Part shown: positions 25,571 through 34,836 of the stretch, piece by piece | How the letters are laid out: every line of letters starts with the position of its first letter | How positions within the stretch are numbered: the stretch's first letter is position 1 | NCBI GenBank assembly: GCA_011050685.1 | Contig: DRFF01000066.1 | Location: 1 to 53,010, forward strand | Source of the DNA: Aurantimonas coralicida | GTDB taxonomy: Bacteria > Pseudomonadota > Alphaproteobacteria > Rhizobiales > Rhizobiaceae | Reading direction: 5' to 3' | Length of the DNA stretch: 53,010 bases | Notes under the pieces: generated by a model | What the model saw: the letters and a program-made list of their open reading frames with translations, nothing else | The model's database searches: none | Told to the model about the DNA's origin: nothing | Program-made: the position numbers and the translations under genes

Positions 25571-26335
25571 GTGGATGATCAAATGATGGCCCAAACTTCC
25601 CCGGTCGAGCGGCTGGATATTCACAACTCGGAACTCCCAGTCCTATGCCGCGCCTGCGAAGCACGGCATCGGGGCGTCTGCGGCGCGCTGTCACCGGATC
25701 AGTTGATCACGCTCAGCAAGCACACGTCCCGGCATGCCTATGGCAGCGATGAGGAACTGGTGCCTGCCGGCGAAGGCGTGCGCCGCTATTCCAACATTCT
25801 GAGCGGCGTCGTGAAGCTAACGCGGTTGATGGCCGACGGGCGCCAGCAGATCGTCGGCCTGCAATTCGCGCCGGACTTTCTCGGTCGCCCCTTCAAGAGC
25901 CAGACGGTGGCCTCGGCCGAAGCGGCGACAGGAGTCACTGTCTGCTCCTTTCCCAAGAGTATCATCGAAGAGATGGTCGCGACGACGCCGGAGCTGGAGC
26001 ACAGACTGCACGAGCAGTCCTTGAAGGAGCTCGACGAGGCGCGCGAGTGGATTCTCACGCTCGGCCGCAAGTCGGCGGCGGAGAAGGTGGCGAGTTTTCT
26101 GTTCCTGATCGCCTCCCATATCGATCCCGAGCAGTTGGCCGCTGACGGTCCGATCCGCTTCGAATTGCCGCTCAAGCGTGCCGACATCGCCGATTTTCTC
26201 GGTCTCACCATCGAGACCGTCAGCCGCCAGATCACCAAACTGCGAAAGACCGGCACGATCGTCGTCGAGCACAACAGAACCGTCACCGTGCCCGACCTGC
26301 GCCTGCTGCAGGATTGCTGCGAAGTCGACCGCTGA
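25571..26335 (+). CDS. fnrN: FNR-type [4Fe-4S] oxygen-sensing transcriptional regulator (FnrN/FnrL)
   Basis: A 254-residue Crp/Fnr protein. Three N-terminal cysteines at 26, 29 and 37 (CRACEARHRGVC) and Cys125 (VTVCSF) form the set expected to hold an oxygen-labile [4Fe-4S] cluster. The cyclic-nucleotide-type beta barrel follows and then a helix-turn-helix with ADFLGLTIETVSRQITKL. The E-V-S-R recognition motif is the kind that reads TTGAT/ATCAA half-sites. The GTG start at 25571 is preferred because GGGAGG ends six bases upstream; an ATG four codons later is possible. It is the likely regulator of the two FNR boxes at 28316 and 32697 that control hemN, cbb3 oxidase and its assembly genes. Confidence 0.92.
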   Translation: MDDQMMAQTSPVERLDIHNSELPVLCRACEARHRGVCGALSPDQLITLSKHTSRHAYGSDEELVPAGEGVRRYSNILSGVVKLTRLMADGRQQIVGLQFAPDFLGRPFKSQTVASAEAATGVTVCSFPKSIIEEMVATTPELEHRLHEQSLKELDEAREWILTLGRKSAAEKVASFLFLIASHIDPEQLAADGPIRFELPLKRADIADFLGLTIETVSRQITKLRKTGTIVVEHNRTVTVPDLRLLQDCCEVDR

Positions 26336-26367
26336 GCCGGGCGTCTCGGCCGGCGAGGTCGCCCGCT

Positions 26368-27726
26368 TCACACCGCCTTGGAATACCGGAATGCCGACGT
26401 CTTCAGATGCGCGTCGAACCGGGCCGCGACGATGCGCGTGAACGGCCGGGCGTCGTCCGGGATCACGAAGCGGTCGGCCTCGACGCGGCAAAGCCCGTCG
26501 GCATCGCTCGTGGCGATCATGCGGGCTTCCGCGATATAGGGCGCGGCGGCTGCGCCGAATCGGGCTTCCAGATCGGCAAAGCAGACGGCGAAGTCGCACA
26601 TCAGCCGTTCGATCCAATAGGCGCGAACGCGGTCGTCATCGCTCAGCCGGTAGCCGCGCCCCACGGGGAGACGGTCGGCGTCGACGGCAGCGCGATAGGA
26701 TGCGGTCGGAACGATGTTCTGTACGTAGCCGTCGCGAAACCGTCCGATCGAAGAGGCGCCGAGCCCGATCATCGTTGCGCAGGCGTCCGTCGTATAGCCC
26801 TGAAAATTGCGGTGCAGCGTGCCTGTGCGCGCCGCTTCGGCGAGCGTGTCGTGCGGCAGCGCGAAGTGATCGATGCCGATCGCCGCGTAGCCGGCCGCAA
26901 CCAGCGCCGCCTCGGCGAGGCGCGCCTGTCGGAAGCGCTCCGTCTGATCCGGCAAATCCTCGTCCCGGATCATCGTTTGATGCTTCTTCAGCCACGGCAT
27001 GTGGGCATAACCGAACAGCGCGATGCGGTCCGGCGCGAGATCGACGACCTTCTCCAGCGTTGCGGCAAGCCGCTGTTCCGTCTGCAACGGCAGGCCGTAG
27101 AGGGCGTCGATATTCAGGGAGCCGATGCCGATCGCGCGCAGGCTTGCGATGACCTCTCGGGTCAATTCGAAGCTCTGGGGCCGGTTGATGGCGGCCTGCA
27201 CGGCGGGATCGAAATCCTGAACGCCGATGCTCGCCCGCGTCATGCCCAGCGCCGTGAGGCCGTCGAGTGTGTCGTCGGTGACGTCGGACGGGTCGATCTC
27301 GACGCTGATTTCGCTCGCCGCGTCGATCGTGAAGGCCTCATGAAGAGCGTCGGACAGGCGTTGAAAGTCGCCGGAGCGCATCAGGCTAGGGGAGCCGCCG
27401 CCGAAGTGGAGTTGCGCCACCGGTGCCGGAAAGCCGATCGCCCGCGAGACCAGCGCGACCTCGCGCAACAAGGAGGCGACGTAGTCCGCGACCGGGCCAT
27501 ACTGCCTGGTATGTTTGGTGTGGCAGCCGCAGAACCAGCACAGCCGGTCGCAATAGGGAACGTGGATATACAGTGAGACGCGCTCGCTTTGACCGATCGC
27601 GCCCAGCATCTCGGGCAGCAGCGTCGGGCCGAGATCGGTCTCGAAATGCGGCGCCGTCGGATAGCTCGTATAGCGGGGAACCGGCTCGCTGTAACGGGCC
27701 AGGATCAATGCTGGATCACGCGCCAC
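26368..27726 (-). CDS. hemN: Oxygen-independent coproporphyrinogen III dehydrogenase (radical SAM)
   Basis: A 452-residue radical SAM enzyme with the cluster motif CDRLCWFCGC (CX3CX2C plus a following Cys) near residue 60, HFGGGSPSLM near 107-116 and the EIDPSDV and LNIDALYGLP segments. It converts coproporphyrinogen III to protoporphyrinogen IX without oxygen, supplying haem for cbb3 oxidase under microaerobic conditions. It starts with GTG at 27726 inside the last codons of the hemerythrin gene (11-base overlap), so the two form an operon read from the FNR box at 28316. The convergent neighbour is fnrN, 32 bases away. Confidence 0.95.
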   Translation of the reverse strand: MARDPALILARYSEPVPRYTSYPTAPHFETDLGPTLLPEMLGAIGQSERVSLYIHVPYCDRLCWFCGCHTKHTRQYGPVADYVASLLREVALVSRAIGFPAPVAQLHFGGGSPSLMRSGDFQRLSDALHEAFTIDAASEISVEIDPSDVTDDTLDGLTALGMTRASIGVQDFDPAVQAAINRPQSFELTREVIASLRAIGIGSLNIDALYGLPLQTEQRLAATLEKVVDLAPDRIALFGYAHMPWLKKHQTMIRDEDLPDQTERFRQARLAEAALVAAGYAAIGIDHFALPHDTLAEAARTGTLHRNFQGYTTDACATMIGLGASSIGRFRDGYVQNIVPTASYRAAVDADRLPVGRGYRLSDDDRVRAYWIERLMCDFAVCFADLEARFGAAAAPYIAEARMIATSDADGLCRVEADRFVIPDDARPFTRIVAARFDAHLKTSAFRYSKAV

Positions 27727-28252
27727 GGCTCACCTCGATCTGTTTCAGCAGCGGGACGATCTGGGCCTTCTCGAAAGCGATATGGCGTCTCATGCCGCCG
27801 AAGAAGCCGCGCAGCATGTAGCCGAGGGCCTCGGGATTGCGCGGTTCGAGACCGCTGACGAAGCCGATGAGCGCTTCCGCCAGCTCTTCGGCGAACATGT
27901 CGTCCTCCCAGTGCTCGAAATGGAGGCTCTCCAGCGCTTCCTTGATGTCCGCGTCCTGGGCGAAGCGTAATTTCAGGAGCGGAAACAGTACGGATTCCTC
28001 GAAATCGTGAGCACTCATGACGGTCGCGCAAAGGCTGCGCGCGACATGCAGCGCATCCTGGCGATCGACATGGTCGGGCAGATGGTCGGCGATGTCTTCC
28101 AAGCGGTGGCACAGGTCCGACAATACTCGGAAATGACCGTTGAGCCGGCTGACGAGGCTCTCGCCGCCCTGCGAAAAAACGCCGGCACCGATCGACCGCA
28201 AGGGGGCGGCTCCACGCCCAATCGCGCGTCTTCGTTGTGCCCTGGATCGCAT
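27716..28252 (-). CDS. Hemerythrin HHE-domain protein
   Basis: A 178-residue four-helix protein with metal-ligand motifs in order: LNGHFRVLSDLCHRL, SAHDFEESVLFPLL, LHFEHWEDDMFAEEL and MRRHIAFEKAQIVPLL. These His and Glu positions fit a di-iron hemerythrin-like site able to bind O2 or NO. The ATG at 28252 is chosen because GGAG lies seven bases upstream; the ATG at 28291 has no such site and would add 13 residues. It overlaps hemN by 11 bases and is divergent from ccoN across an FNR box, so it is likely induced at low oxygen. Oxygen sensing, delivery or protection are all possible. Confidence 0.87.
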   Translation of the reverse strand: MRSRAQRRRAIGRGAAPLRSIGAGVFSQGGESLVSRLNGHFRVLSDLCHRLEDIADHLPDHVDRQDALHVARSLCATVMSAHDFEESVLFPLLKLRFAQDADIKEALESLHFEHWEDDMFAEELAEALIGFVSGLEPRNPEALGYMLRGFFGGMRRHIAFEKAQIVPLLKQIEVSRGA

Positions 28253-28315
28253 TTCTAGACTCCGGCGGCGGTCATCGGCTGGACCATTCATAGACGTCGG
28301 CAGGCACTAACCTCC

Positions 28316-28329
28316 TTGATCCAAGTCAA
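28316..28329. promoter_or_regulatory. FNR/FixK box between hemerythrin-hemN and ccoNOQP
   Basis: TTGATCCAAGTCAA is an almost perfect match to the FNR/FixK consensus (TTGAT-4-RTCAA). If centred at -41.5 it gives leaders of about 63 bases for ccoN and about 29 bases for the hemerythrin gene, so one box can serve both directions. Confidence 0.88.
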
Positions 28330-28426
28330 AGCAAAGGTTTTTGGACGCTGGCAAAGAGCAAGCGGACGTCGCGGCGTCATCAAGGCTGGCACGTCGCGCC
28401 GCGAGGGATTTTGGAGAACATTGATC

Positions 28427-30067
28427 ATGAAGAATCAGGTTGAGGCGATTCTGGTCGGCCTGGGAGCGCTGCTGGCGTTGCTCGGCGCAGCCTTCGCCAG
28501 GGATGCGCTGTTCGAGGCTCACGCCTGGGTGCTGTTTTTCGTTTTGGCCGTCGTCACCATCATCTTGCTGCGGCGGATCGAATTTTCGGCGCTGCCAATC
28601 TCCGGCGTGGGAAAGCGGGACACGTCGCAGGCCAGCGAGGCGGGCTATGCCGACGACGTCGTGCGCTACGGCGTCATCGCCACGCTCTTCTGGGGGATCG
28701 CCGGCTTTCTCGTCGGCGTGATCGTGGCGTCCCAGCTCGCCTGGCCGGAACTCAATTTCGAGCCGTGGCTGAATTTCGGTCGGCTTCGCCCGCTCCATAC
28801 CTCGGCGGTGGTCTTCGCCTTTGGTGGCAACGCGCTGATCGCGACATCGTTCTATGTTGTCCAACGCACCACACGCGCGCGTTTGTGGGGCGGCGATCTC
28901 GCCTGGTTCGTCTTCTGGGGCTATCAGCTGTTCATCGTGCTGGCCGCGACCGGGTACTTGCTCGGCATCACCCAGAGCAAGGAATACGCCGAGCCGGAAT
29001 GGTATGTGGATCTCTGGCTGACCGTCGTCTGGCTGGCCTATCTCGCGGTATTCCTCGGCACGCTGATCAAGCGTAAGGAACCGCATATCTACGTCGCCAA
29101 CTGGTTCTATTTGTCCTTCATCGTGACCGTCGCCATGCTGCACGTGGTCAACGGGCTGTCGATGCCGGTCTCGCTGCTCGGTGCCAAGAGCTATTCGGCC
29201 TTCTCGGGCGTGCAGGATGCGCTGACCCAGTGGTGGTACGGGCACAACGCCGTCGGTTTCTTCCTCACCGCCGGCTTCCTGGGGATGATGTACTATTTCA
29301 TCCCGAAGCAGGCGAACCGTCCGGTCTATTCCTACCGGCTGTCGATCATCCACTTCTGGTCGCTGATTTTCCTCTACATCTGGGCGGGGCCGCATCATCT
29401 CCATTACACGGCGTTGCCCGACTGGGCGCAGACGCTGGGCATGGTGTTCTCGGTGATGCTGTGGATGCCGTCCTGGGGCGGCATGATCAACGGTCTGATG
29501 ACGCTTCAGGGCGCCTGGGACAAACTGCGCACCGATCCGATCCTGCGGATGCTGGTGATCTCGGTCGCCTTCTACGGCATGTCGACCTTCGAAGGCCCGA
29601 TGATGTCGATCAAGGCGGTCAATTCGCTCAGCCATTACACCGATTGGACCATCGGGCATGTGCATTCCGGCGCGCTTGGGTGGAACGGCCTGATCAGTTT
29701 CGGCGCGATCTACTTCCTGGTGCCGAAGCTGTGGGGGCGCGAACGGCTTTACAGCCTGCGTCTCGTCAACTGGCACTTCTGGCTGGCCACGCTGGGCATC
29801 GTGATCTACGCGGCGGTCATGTGGGTTGCCGGCATCATGCAGGGGCTGATGTGGCGCGAATACGGGGCGGATGGCTACCTCGTCTACTCCTTTGCCGAAG
29901 TCATCGCCGCCATGCATCCCTACTACGTGCTGCGCATGCTGGGCGGGCTGCTCTACCTCAGCGGCGCGCTGGTCATGGCCTTCAACATCTACAAGACAAT
30001 CCGCGGTGACGTGCGAGTTGAGGCCCCGATGGGCCGCGCGACAGCCGCCGCGCAGCCGGCCAGCTAA
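28427..30067 (+). CDS. ccoN: cbb3-type cytochrome c oxidase subunit I
   Basis: A 546-residue, 12-plus-helix haem-copper oxidase catalytic subunit (FixN). Haem and copper ligand regions are visible: [46 protein letters not shown] and [21 protein letters not shown] (each a separate membrane segment). It reduces O2 to water with high affinity and pumps protons at low oxygen. The ATG at 28427 follows TTGGAGAAC. It heads ccoNOQP with six bases to ccoO and is driven from the FNR box at 28316-28329. Confidence 0.97.
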   Translation: MKNQVEAILVGLGALLALLGAAFARDALFEAHAWVLFFVLAVVTIILLRRIEFSALPISGVGKRDTSQASEAGYADDVVRYGVIATLFWGIAGFLVGVIVASQLAWPELNFEPWLNFGRLRPLHTSAVVFAFGGNALIATSFYVVQRTTRARLWGGDLAWFVFWGYQLFIVLAATGYLLGITQSKEYAEPEWYVDLWLTVVWLAYLAVFLGTLIKRKEPHIYVANWFYLSFIVTVAMLHVVNGLSMPVSLLGAKSYSAFSGVQDALTQWWYGHNAVGFFLTAGFLGMMYYFIPKQANRPVYSYRLSIIHFWSLIFLYIWAGPHHLHYTALPDWAQTLGMVFSVMLWMPSWGGMINGLMTLQGAWDKLRTDPILRMLVISVAFYGMSTFEGPMMSIKAVNSLSHYTDWTIGHVHSGALGWNGLISFGAIYFLVPKLWGRERLYSLRLVNWHFWLATLGIVIYAAVMWVAGIMQGLMWREYGADGYLVYSFAEVIAAMHPYYVLRMLGGLLYLSGALVMAFNIYKTIRGDVRVEAPMGRATAAAQPAS

Positions 30068-30072
30068 AGGGG

Positions 30073-30876
30073 ATGAGTATGAGCAAGAAAGACGACGACT
30101 CCGCGCTGAAGGGTGCTCTCCCGGAGGTCAAGGCCGATCCCATAGCCCGCGGCCTCTTGTCCCGGCACGGCGTGATCGAGCGCAACGCCACGCTGCTGCT
30201 CGTCCTGTCGCTGCTGGTGGTCAGCGTCGGCGGCATCGTCGAGATAGCGCCGCTGTTCTATCTCGAGAACACGATCGAGAAGGTGGAGGGCGTGCGGCCC
30301 TACTCCCCGCTCGAACTGGCTGGCCGCAATATCTACATCCGCGAGGGCTGCTACGCCTGTCACAGCCAGATGATCCGGCCGTTCCGCGACGAAGTGGAAC
30401 GCTATGGCCCTTACAGTCTGGCGGCGGAGTCGATGTACGATCATCCATTCCAGTGGGGCTCGAAACGTACGGGACCGGATCTGGCCCGCGTCGGCGGCCG
30501 CTATTCGGACGAATGGCAGGTCCAGCACCTGACCGATCCGCGTTCGGTCGTGCCGGAATCGGTCATGCCGACCTATGCCTTCCTGCGGAAGGAGCTGGTC
30601 GTGGAGGATCCGGCCGGGCATCTCGTTGCCAACCGCCGCGTCGGCGTGCCCTACACCGATGCGATGATCGAGAACGCCGCGACCGACCTGCGCGCCCAGG
30701 CGGACCCGGAGGCCGACACGTCGGCGCTTCTCGATCGCTACCCCAAGGCCGTCGTCAGCGATTTCGACGGCGATCGGCAAAAGCTCACCGAAATGGATGC
30801 GCTCGTCGCCTACCTGCAAATGCTCGGAACGCTGGTCGACTTTTCGGCCTACGAGCCTGAACTCAACGACCGGTAA
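30073..30876 (+). CDS. ccoO: cbb3-type cytochrome c oxidase subunit II (monohaem cytochrome c)
   Basis: A 267-residue membrane-anchored cytochrome c. One N-terminal helix (about residues 38-60) precedes the haem site CYACH at 93-97. The axial methionine is probably in the [11 protein letters not shown] segment, and [15 protein letters not shown] is the family signature. It passes electrons from CcoP to CcoN on the periplasmic side. The open frame contains two adjacent start codons (30073 and 30079); the first is used. It is the second gene of ccoNOQP. Confidence 0.96.
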   Translation: MSMSKKDDDSALKGALPEVKADPIARGLLSRHGVIERNATLLLVLSLLVVSVGGIVEIAPLFYLENTIEKVEGVRPYSPLELAGRNIYIREGCYACHSQMIRPFRDEVERYGPYSLAAESMYDHPFQWGSKRTGPDLARVGGRYSDEWQVQHLTDPRSVVPESVMPTYAFLRKELVVEDPAGHLVANRRVGVPYTDAMIENAATDLRAQADPEADTSALLDRYPKAVVSDFDGDRQKLTEMDALVAYLQMLGTLVDFSAYEPELNDR

Positions 30877-30886
30877 GGGCCGAAAG

Positions 30887-31042
30887 ATGGATTTCGAATA
30901 CCAGAGCATGCGCACCTTCGCCGACAGCTGGGGTCTTTTGTACCTCGTACTGATTTTCGTCGCCGTCCTCGCCTGGGTCCTGCGACCCGGCGCACGCAAA
31001 GCGGCCGACGAGGCCGCACGCATCCCGTTCAAGGAGGACTGA
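30887..31042 (+). CDS. ccoQ: cbb3-type cytochrome c oxidase subunit CcoQ (FixQ)
   Basis: A 51-residue single-pass membrane protein starting MDFEYQSMRTFADSWGLLYL. The helix LVLIFVAVLAWVL is followed by a basic RPGARKAA stretch, the classic CcoQ layout. It stabilises the assembled cbb3 complex. It lies 10 bases after ccoO and 3 bases before ccoP, and its last codons contain the AAGGAGG that serves ccoP. Confidence 0.93.
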   Translation: MDFEYQSMRTFADSWGLLYLVLIFVAVLAWVLRPGARKAADEAARIPFKED

Positions 31043-31045
31043 TCG

Positions 31046-31918
31046 ATGGCGGACGAAAGAGAGATCGACCCGGTCACCGGTGTCGAAACGACGGGCCATT
31101 CCTGGGACGGTATCAAGGAACTGAACAATCCGATGCCGCGATGGTGGCTGTGGACGTTCTACGCGACGATCGCGTTTTCGCTGGTTTACGTTGTGCTCTA
31201 TCCGGCTTTGCCGCTGATCAATTCGGCGACGAAGGGTGTGCTGGGATGGTCGAGTCGCGCCGATCTGCGCGCCGACATCGCAAGCGCGCAAGCGCGCAAT
31301 GTCGATCGCATCGAGGCGATCAAGGCATCGTCCGTGACGGACATCGCCGCCGACGAAAATCTGCGCCAGTTCGCGATCTCCGCGGGTAACGCGGCCTTCA
31401 AGGTCAATTGCGTCCAGTGTCACGGCTCCGGCGCGGCCGGCAGCGCCGGCTATCCCAACCTCAACGACGACGCCTGGATCTGGGGTGGCGGCTTGGAGGA
31501 TATCTACACGACCATCCTTCACGGCGTGCGCTACGGCGACGATGACGAGACCCGGATATCCGAGATGCCTGCGTTCGGCCGCGACGAAATCCTCGACCGC
31601 GAACAGATCGCAGCGGTCGCAGCCTATGTGCGCAAGCTCTCCGGCCAGGAGGCGGACGCGGCAGCAGCCGAGAGCGGCGCGACCGTCTACGCTGACAATT
31701 GCGCCGCCTGCCATGGCGAGGCGGGCGAGGGGGGGCGTGAGCTCGGGGCGCCACGCCTCAATGACGCGCTCTGGCTCTATGGCGGCAGCCAAAGCGCGAT
31801 CATGGCGCAGGTAGGCACACCGCAGCACGGTGTCATGCCGGGCTGGGGCGGACGTCTGGGTGAGGTGACCGCAAAGCAGCTCGCCGTCTATGTCCACAGC
31901 CTTGGTGGCGGCGAATAG
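31046..31918 (+). CDS. ccoP: cbb3-type cytochrome c oxidase subunit III (dihaem cytochrome c)
   Basis: A 290-residue protein with an N-terminal helix at about residues 33-60 (WWLWTFYATIAFSLVYVVLY in part) and two c-type haem sites: CVQCH at 122-126 and CAACH at 219-223. Methionine ligands follow in SEMPAF and GVMPGWGG. It accepts electrons from soluble or membrane cytochrome c and hands them to CcoO. The upstream NPMPRWWLWTF segment is the family hallmark. It is the last gene of the ccoNOQP operon. Confidence 0.96.
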   Translation: MADEREIDPVTGVETTGHSWDGIKELNNPMPRWWLWTFYATIAFSLVYVVLYPALPLINSATKGVLGWSSRADLRADIASAQARNVDRIEAIKASSVTDIAADENLRQFAISAGNAAFKVNCVQCHGSGAAGSAGYPNLNDDAWIWGGGLEDIYTTILHGVRYGDDDETRISEMPAFGRDEILDREQIAAVAAYVRKLSGQEADAAAAESGATVYADNCAACHGEAGEGGRELGAPRLNDALWLYGGSQSAIMAQVGTPQHGVMPGWGGRLGEVTAKQLAVYVHSLGGGE

Positions 31919-31944
31919 GGAAGTCATATCAACCCGCGGTCGTA

Positions 31945-32628
31945 TCAACCCATCGAACTGGATGACGATCCCCGAGATCTGAATTTCGCGGCGTCGCTGC
32001 GGGCGATCCAGATCGCGATCGTCATCCAGCTCGCGACGTAGAAAACGCCGATGGCGAGCACCGCTTCTCCCGGGAAGGGGCCGATATCGGCGCGTTCGAT
32101 GAACTCTGTCAGGGAGCCGACGGCGGTGGGGTGCACCAGCAGCTTGCCGATATAGGCGGCGGTCTGGATTAGCAGGATCCAGAGGTAGTTCCTGCGAATC
32201 CGCCGGCCGATCGCCGTCATCTGACTGATATGATAGACCGGGTGCAGATAGTTGTCGGCGAGGACTTTCGTCCAGCCGTTTTCGGCGTGCAGATTGCCGT
32301 CCTTGAGCATCGGCGCGTAGAGATTGTTCTCCATCCAGCGCGCCCGAGCCCGCCAGACATTGAAATAGCGATACCGTCGCGCCTCGAGCAGCAGGAAAAA
32401 GAGGATGAGTATGCCCACCAGCACCAGCGGCAGCGGTGAGGCGTTGGGCGATGAAAACGCGATCGACAGAGCGATGCCGAGCGTCACGACAGCCCAGTTC
32501 GTCGTGGTGTCGAGCCGGGTCCGCCAGATCGTCGAGCGATAGATCTCGCCGCGATAAAGATGGGCGAGCGCGCCCATCTCGGAATTGCTGAAATCGCGTG
32601 CGGCCGCGGGTTCCCGGACGGAATCCAT
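31945..32628 (-). CDS. DUF2270 membrane protein
   Basis: A 227-residue protein starting MDSVREPAAARDF, with GGGAGGAAG before the ATG at 32628. It opens with MGALAHLYRGEIYRSTIWRTRLD, a segment conserved in DUF2270, followed by two helices (about residues 45-85), a soluble region with RARWMENNLYAPML, and two more helices near the end (motifs split for length). The function is unknown. It is divergent from ccoG, and an FNR/FixK box lies in the shared 120-base gap, so it may belong to the low-oxygen regulon. It separates the ccoNOQP and ccoGHIS operons. Confidence 0.85.
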   Translation of the reverse strand: MDSVREPAAARDFSNSEMGALAHLYRGEIYRSTIWRTRLDTTTNWAVVTLGIALSIAFSSPNASPLPLVLVGILILFFLLLEARRYRYFNVWRARARWMENNLYAPMLKDGNLHAENGWTKVLADNYLHPVYHISQMTAIGRRIRRNYLWILLIQTAAYIGKLLVHPTAVGSLTEFIERADIGPFPGEAVLAIGVFYVASWMTIAIWIARSDAAKFRSRGSSSSSMG

Positions 32629-32696
32629 TGCTTCCTCCCTGCCTCGCCGCACGCCTAAAGTGTCTCACGGGGCGGAGCGGGGGTCAAAGCGGCTGG

Positions 32697-32710
32697 TTGA
32701 TCTGGGTCAA
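32697..32710. promoter_or_regulatory. FNR/FixK box between the DUF2270 gene and ccoG
   Basis: TTGATCTGGGTCAA differs from the box at 28316 only in the spacer. Centred at -41.5 it would start a ccoG transcript near 32745 and a DUF2270 transcript near 32662. Confidence 0.87.
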
Positions 32711-32748
32711 GGATCGACGGCGCCATTACGGTGAAAAGACTTGCGATC

Positions 32749-34344
32749 ATGCCGGACAGCCCTCCGGCAATGCAGGAGTCGCAATTGGACCAACCCGCCG
32801 AAATAACGCAGATCGACGTCGAGGCCGTCAATGCCGGGGGACGCCAGCAGAGCCAGCCGCTCTATGCGCCGCGCCAGAAGATCTTTCCCAAGCGTGCCGA
32901 GGGCAATTTCCGCCGCTTGAAATGGATCGTCATGGCGATCACGCTCGGCATCTACTACGTCACGCCATGGCTGCGGTGGGACCGGGGGCCTTACGCGCCC
33001 GACCAAGCGGTCCTGATCGATCTGGCCAATCGCCGATTCTATTTCTTCTTCATCGAGATATGGCCGCAGGAATTCTTCTTCGTCGCCGGATTGCTGGTCA
33101 TGGCGGGCGTCGGCCTTTTTCTGATCACGTCCGTCGTCGGACGGGCCTGGTGCGGCTACACCTGTCCACAGACGGTCTGGACCGATCTGTTTCTCGTCGT
33201 CGAGCGTTTCTTCGAGGGCGACCGCAACGCCCGCATCCGTCTGGACAAGGCGCGGTGGAGCGCGGACAAGATCCGCAAGCGCGTCTTTAAGCACGCGACA
33301 TGGCTGGTGATCGCGGTGGCGACCGGCGGCGCCTGGATCTTCTATTTCGCCGACGCGCCGACACTGCTCACCAACTTCATCCTCGGCGAAGCTCCCTTCG
33401 TCGCCTACGCCACCGTCGGCGTTCTGACCGCCACCACTTATGTCTTCGGCGGTTTCATGCGCGAACAGGTCTGCATCTATATGTGCCCCTGGCCGCGCAT
33501 CCAGGCGGCGATGCTGGACGAGGATTCGCTGACCGTCACCTACAATGACTGGCGCGGCGAGCCGCGCACGCACGGTGCCAAGAAGGCGGCGGCGGCCGGC
33601 CTTGCGGCTGGGGACTGCGTCGACTGCAATGCCTGCGTCGCGGTCTGCCCCACCGGCATCGACATCCGCGACGGGCAACAGCTGGGCTGCATCACCTGCG
33701 CGTTGTGCATCGATGCCTGCGATTCGGTGATGGACCGGCTCGGCCGGGAGCGCGGGCTGATTTCCTACGCGACGCTGCGCGACTACGACGCCAATCTCGC
33801 GATCGCCACCGATCCGGCGAGCGGGACGATCGACCCGTCCCGGGTGCGGGACGAGAACGGGAGCTTCCGCGACGATCTTCGCCACTTCGACTGGCGGATC
33901 ATCTTCCGGGTGCGGACGCTGATCTACACCGCTATATGGGCGGCGATCGGGGCCGCCTTGCTCATCGCGCTGTTGGCGCGCGACAGGCTCGAGATCAACG
34001 TCCAGCACGACCGCAATCCGGTGGCCGTGACGCTCAGCGACGGCTCGATTCGCAACGGCTATACCGTCAAGCTGCTCAATATGATCCCGGAGCCCCGCGT
34101 GATCACGCTCGGTATCGAGGGCCTGCCCGGTGCGACGATGGAAATCAACGAGATCGCGCAACCAGCCGGCACCCACTTCGCGGTGCCGGTGGAACCTGAT
34201 AAACTGCGCACATTGCGCGTCTTCGTTGCGCAGCCGCCCGAGACCATCGCGCCGGGCGCGACCGATTTCCGCTTCGTCGTCAAGGATCAGGCGTCGGAAG
34301 CGACGAGCGCCTACAAGGCAATCTTCGAAGTTCTGGAGGAATGA
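32749..34344 (+). CDS. ccoG: Cytochrome c oxidase accessory protein CcoG (FixG/RdxA family)
   Basis: About 531 residues. Several N-terminal membrane helices are followed by ferredoxin-type motifs CVDCNACVAVCPTGID and GCITCALCIDACD, enough for two [4Fe-4S] clusters, and a C-terminal periplasmic immunoglobulin-like region. CcoG reduces copper for insertion into cbb3 oxidase. The start is uncertain. GTG 32731 lies upstream of the transcription start predicted from the FNR box, so ATG 32749 or ATG 32770 is favoured; I use 32749. Its TGA overlaps the fixH ATG (ATGA). It is the first gene of ccoG-fixH-fixI-ccoS. Confidence 0.94.
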   Translation: MPDSPPAMQESQLDQPAEITQIDVEAVNAGGRQQSQPLYAPRQKIFPKRAEGNFRRLKWIVMAITLGIYYVTPWLRWDRGPYAPDQAVLIDLANRRFYFFFIEIWPQEFFFVAGLLVMAGVGLFLITSVVGRAWCGYTCPQTVWTDLFLVVERFFEGDRNARIRLDKARWSADKIRKRVFKHATWLVIAVATGGAWIFYFADAPTLLTNFILGEAPFVAYATVGVLTATTYVFGGFMREQVCIYMCPWPRIQAAMLDEDSLTVTYNDWRGEPRTHGAKKAAAAGLAAGDCVDCNACVAVCPTGIDIRDGQQLGCITCALCIDACDSVMDRLGRERGLISYATLRDYDANLAIATDPASGTIDPSRVRDENGSFRDDLRHFDWRIIFRVRTLIYTAIWAAIGAALLIALLARDRLEINVQHDRNPVAVTLSDGSIRNGYTVKLLNMIPEPRVITLGIEGLPGATMEINEIAQPAGTHFAVPVEPDKLRTLRVFVAQPPETIAPGATDFRFVVKDQASEATSAYKAIFEVLEE

Positions 34345-34829
34345 CCATGCTGGCTCGCTTGTTTCGACCGCGCGAATTCACCGGCCGGCATATGTGGGCG
34401 GTGATGATCCTGTTCTTCGGGACGATTATTTCGGTAAACCTCGTGCTTGCCTATTTCGCCAATTCCAGCTGGAGTGGGCTCGTCGTCCAGAACTCCTACG
34501 TGGCGAGCCAGCATTTCGACACCGAGACCGCGGCGAAGCGTCGCCAGGCGGCGCTCGGCTGGACCGTGCGCACGTCTTACCAGGACGGGGTCTTCACGGT
34601 CAGTCTCGTCGACGGAATGGGGCGCGCCATCCGCGACGCTTCCGTCGAGGCGACGATCGGGCACCCGGCCTCCGAGCGGGAGGATCGCACCATCGTGCTG
34701 CAGGCTGACTCGGGCGGAACCTACGCCGCTCCAACCGAGCTCGGCGCGGGACTTTGGGAGGCCGCCATCGTCGTCACGGGGACAGGCGAGCAGCCTTGGG
34801 AAAAAGCGGTGCGTTTCGTGGTGGAGTAA
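34341..34829 (+). CDS. fixH: FixH family protein (cbb3 oxidase assembly)
   Basis: A 162-residue protein with one N-terminal membrane helix (about residues 18-40, MWAVMILFFGTIISVNLVLA) and a periplasmic beta-rich domain. The opening FTGRHMWAVMILFFG and the NSYVASQHF segment are characteristic of FixH. It is required for cbb3 oxidase assembly, probably with FixI. It overlaps ccoG by four bases and ends seven bases before fixI, so the block is one transcription unit. Confidence 0.93.
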   Translation: MTMLARLFRPREFTGRHMWAVMILFFGTIISVNLVLAYFANSSWSGLVVQNSYVASQHFDTETAAKRRQAALGWTVRTSYQDGVFTVSLVDGMGRAIRDASVEATIGHPASEREDRTIVLQADSGGTYAAPTELGAGLWEAAIVVTGTGEQPWEKAVRFVVE

Positions 34830-34836
34830 AACGGTC

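Noticed and set aside
28307-29917. A 536-codon open frame antisense to ccoN
   Set aside because: The residues are low-complexity His/Arg/Asp/Gln typical of the reverse complement of a membrane-protein gene; ccoN itself is unmistakable.
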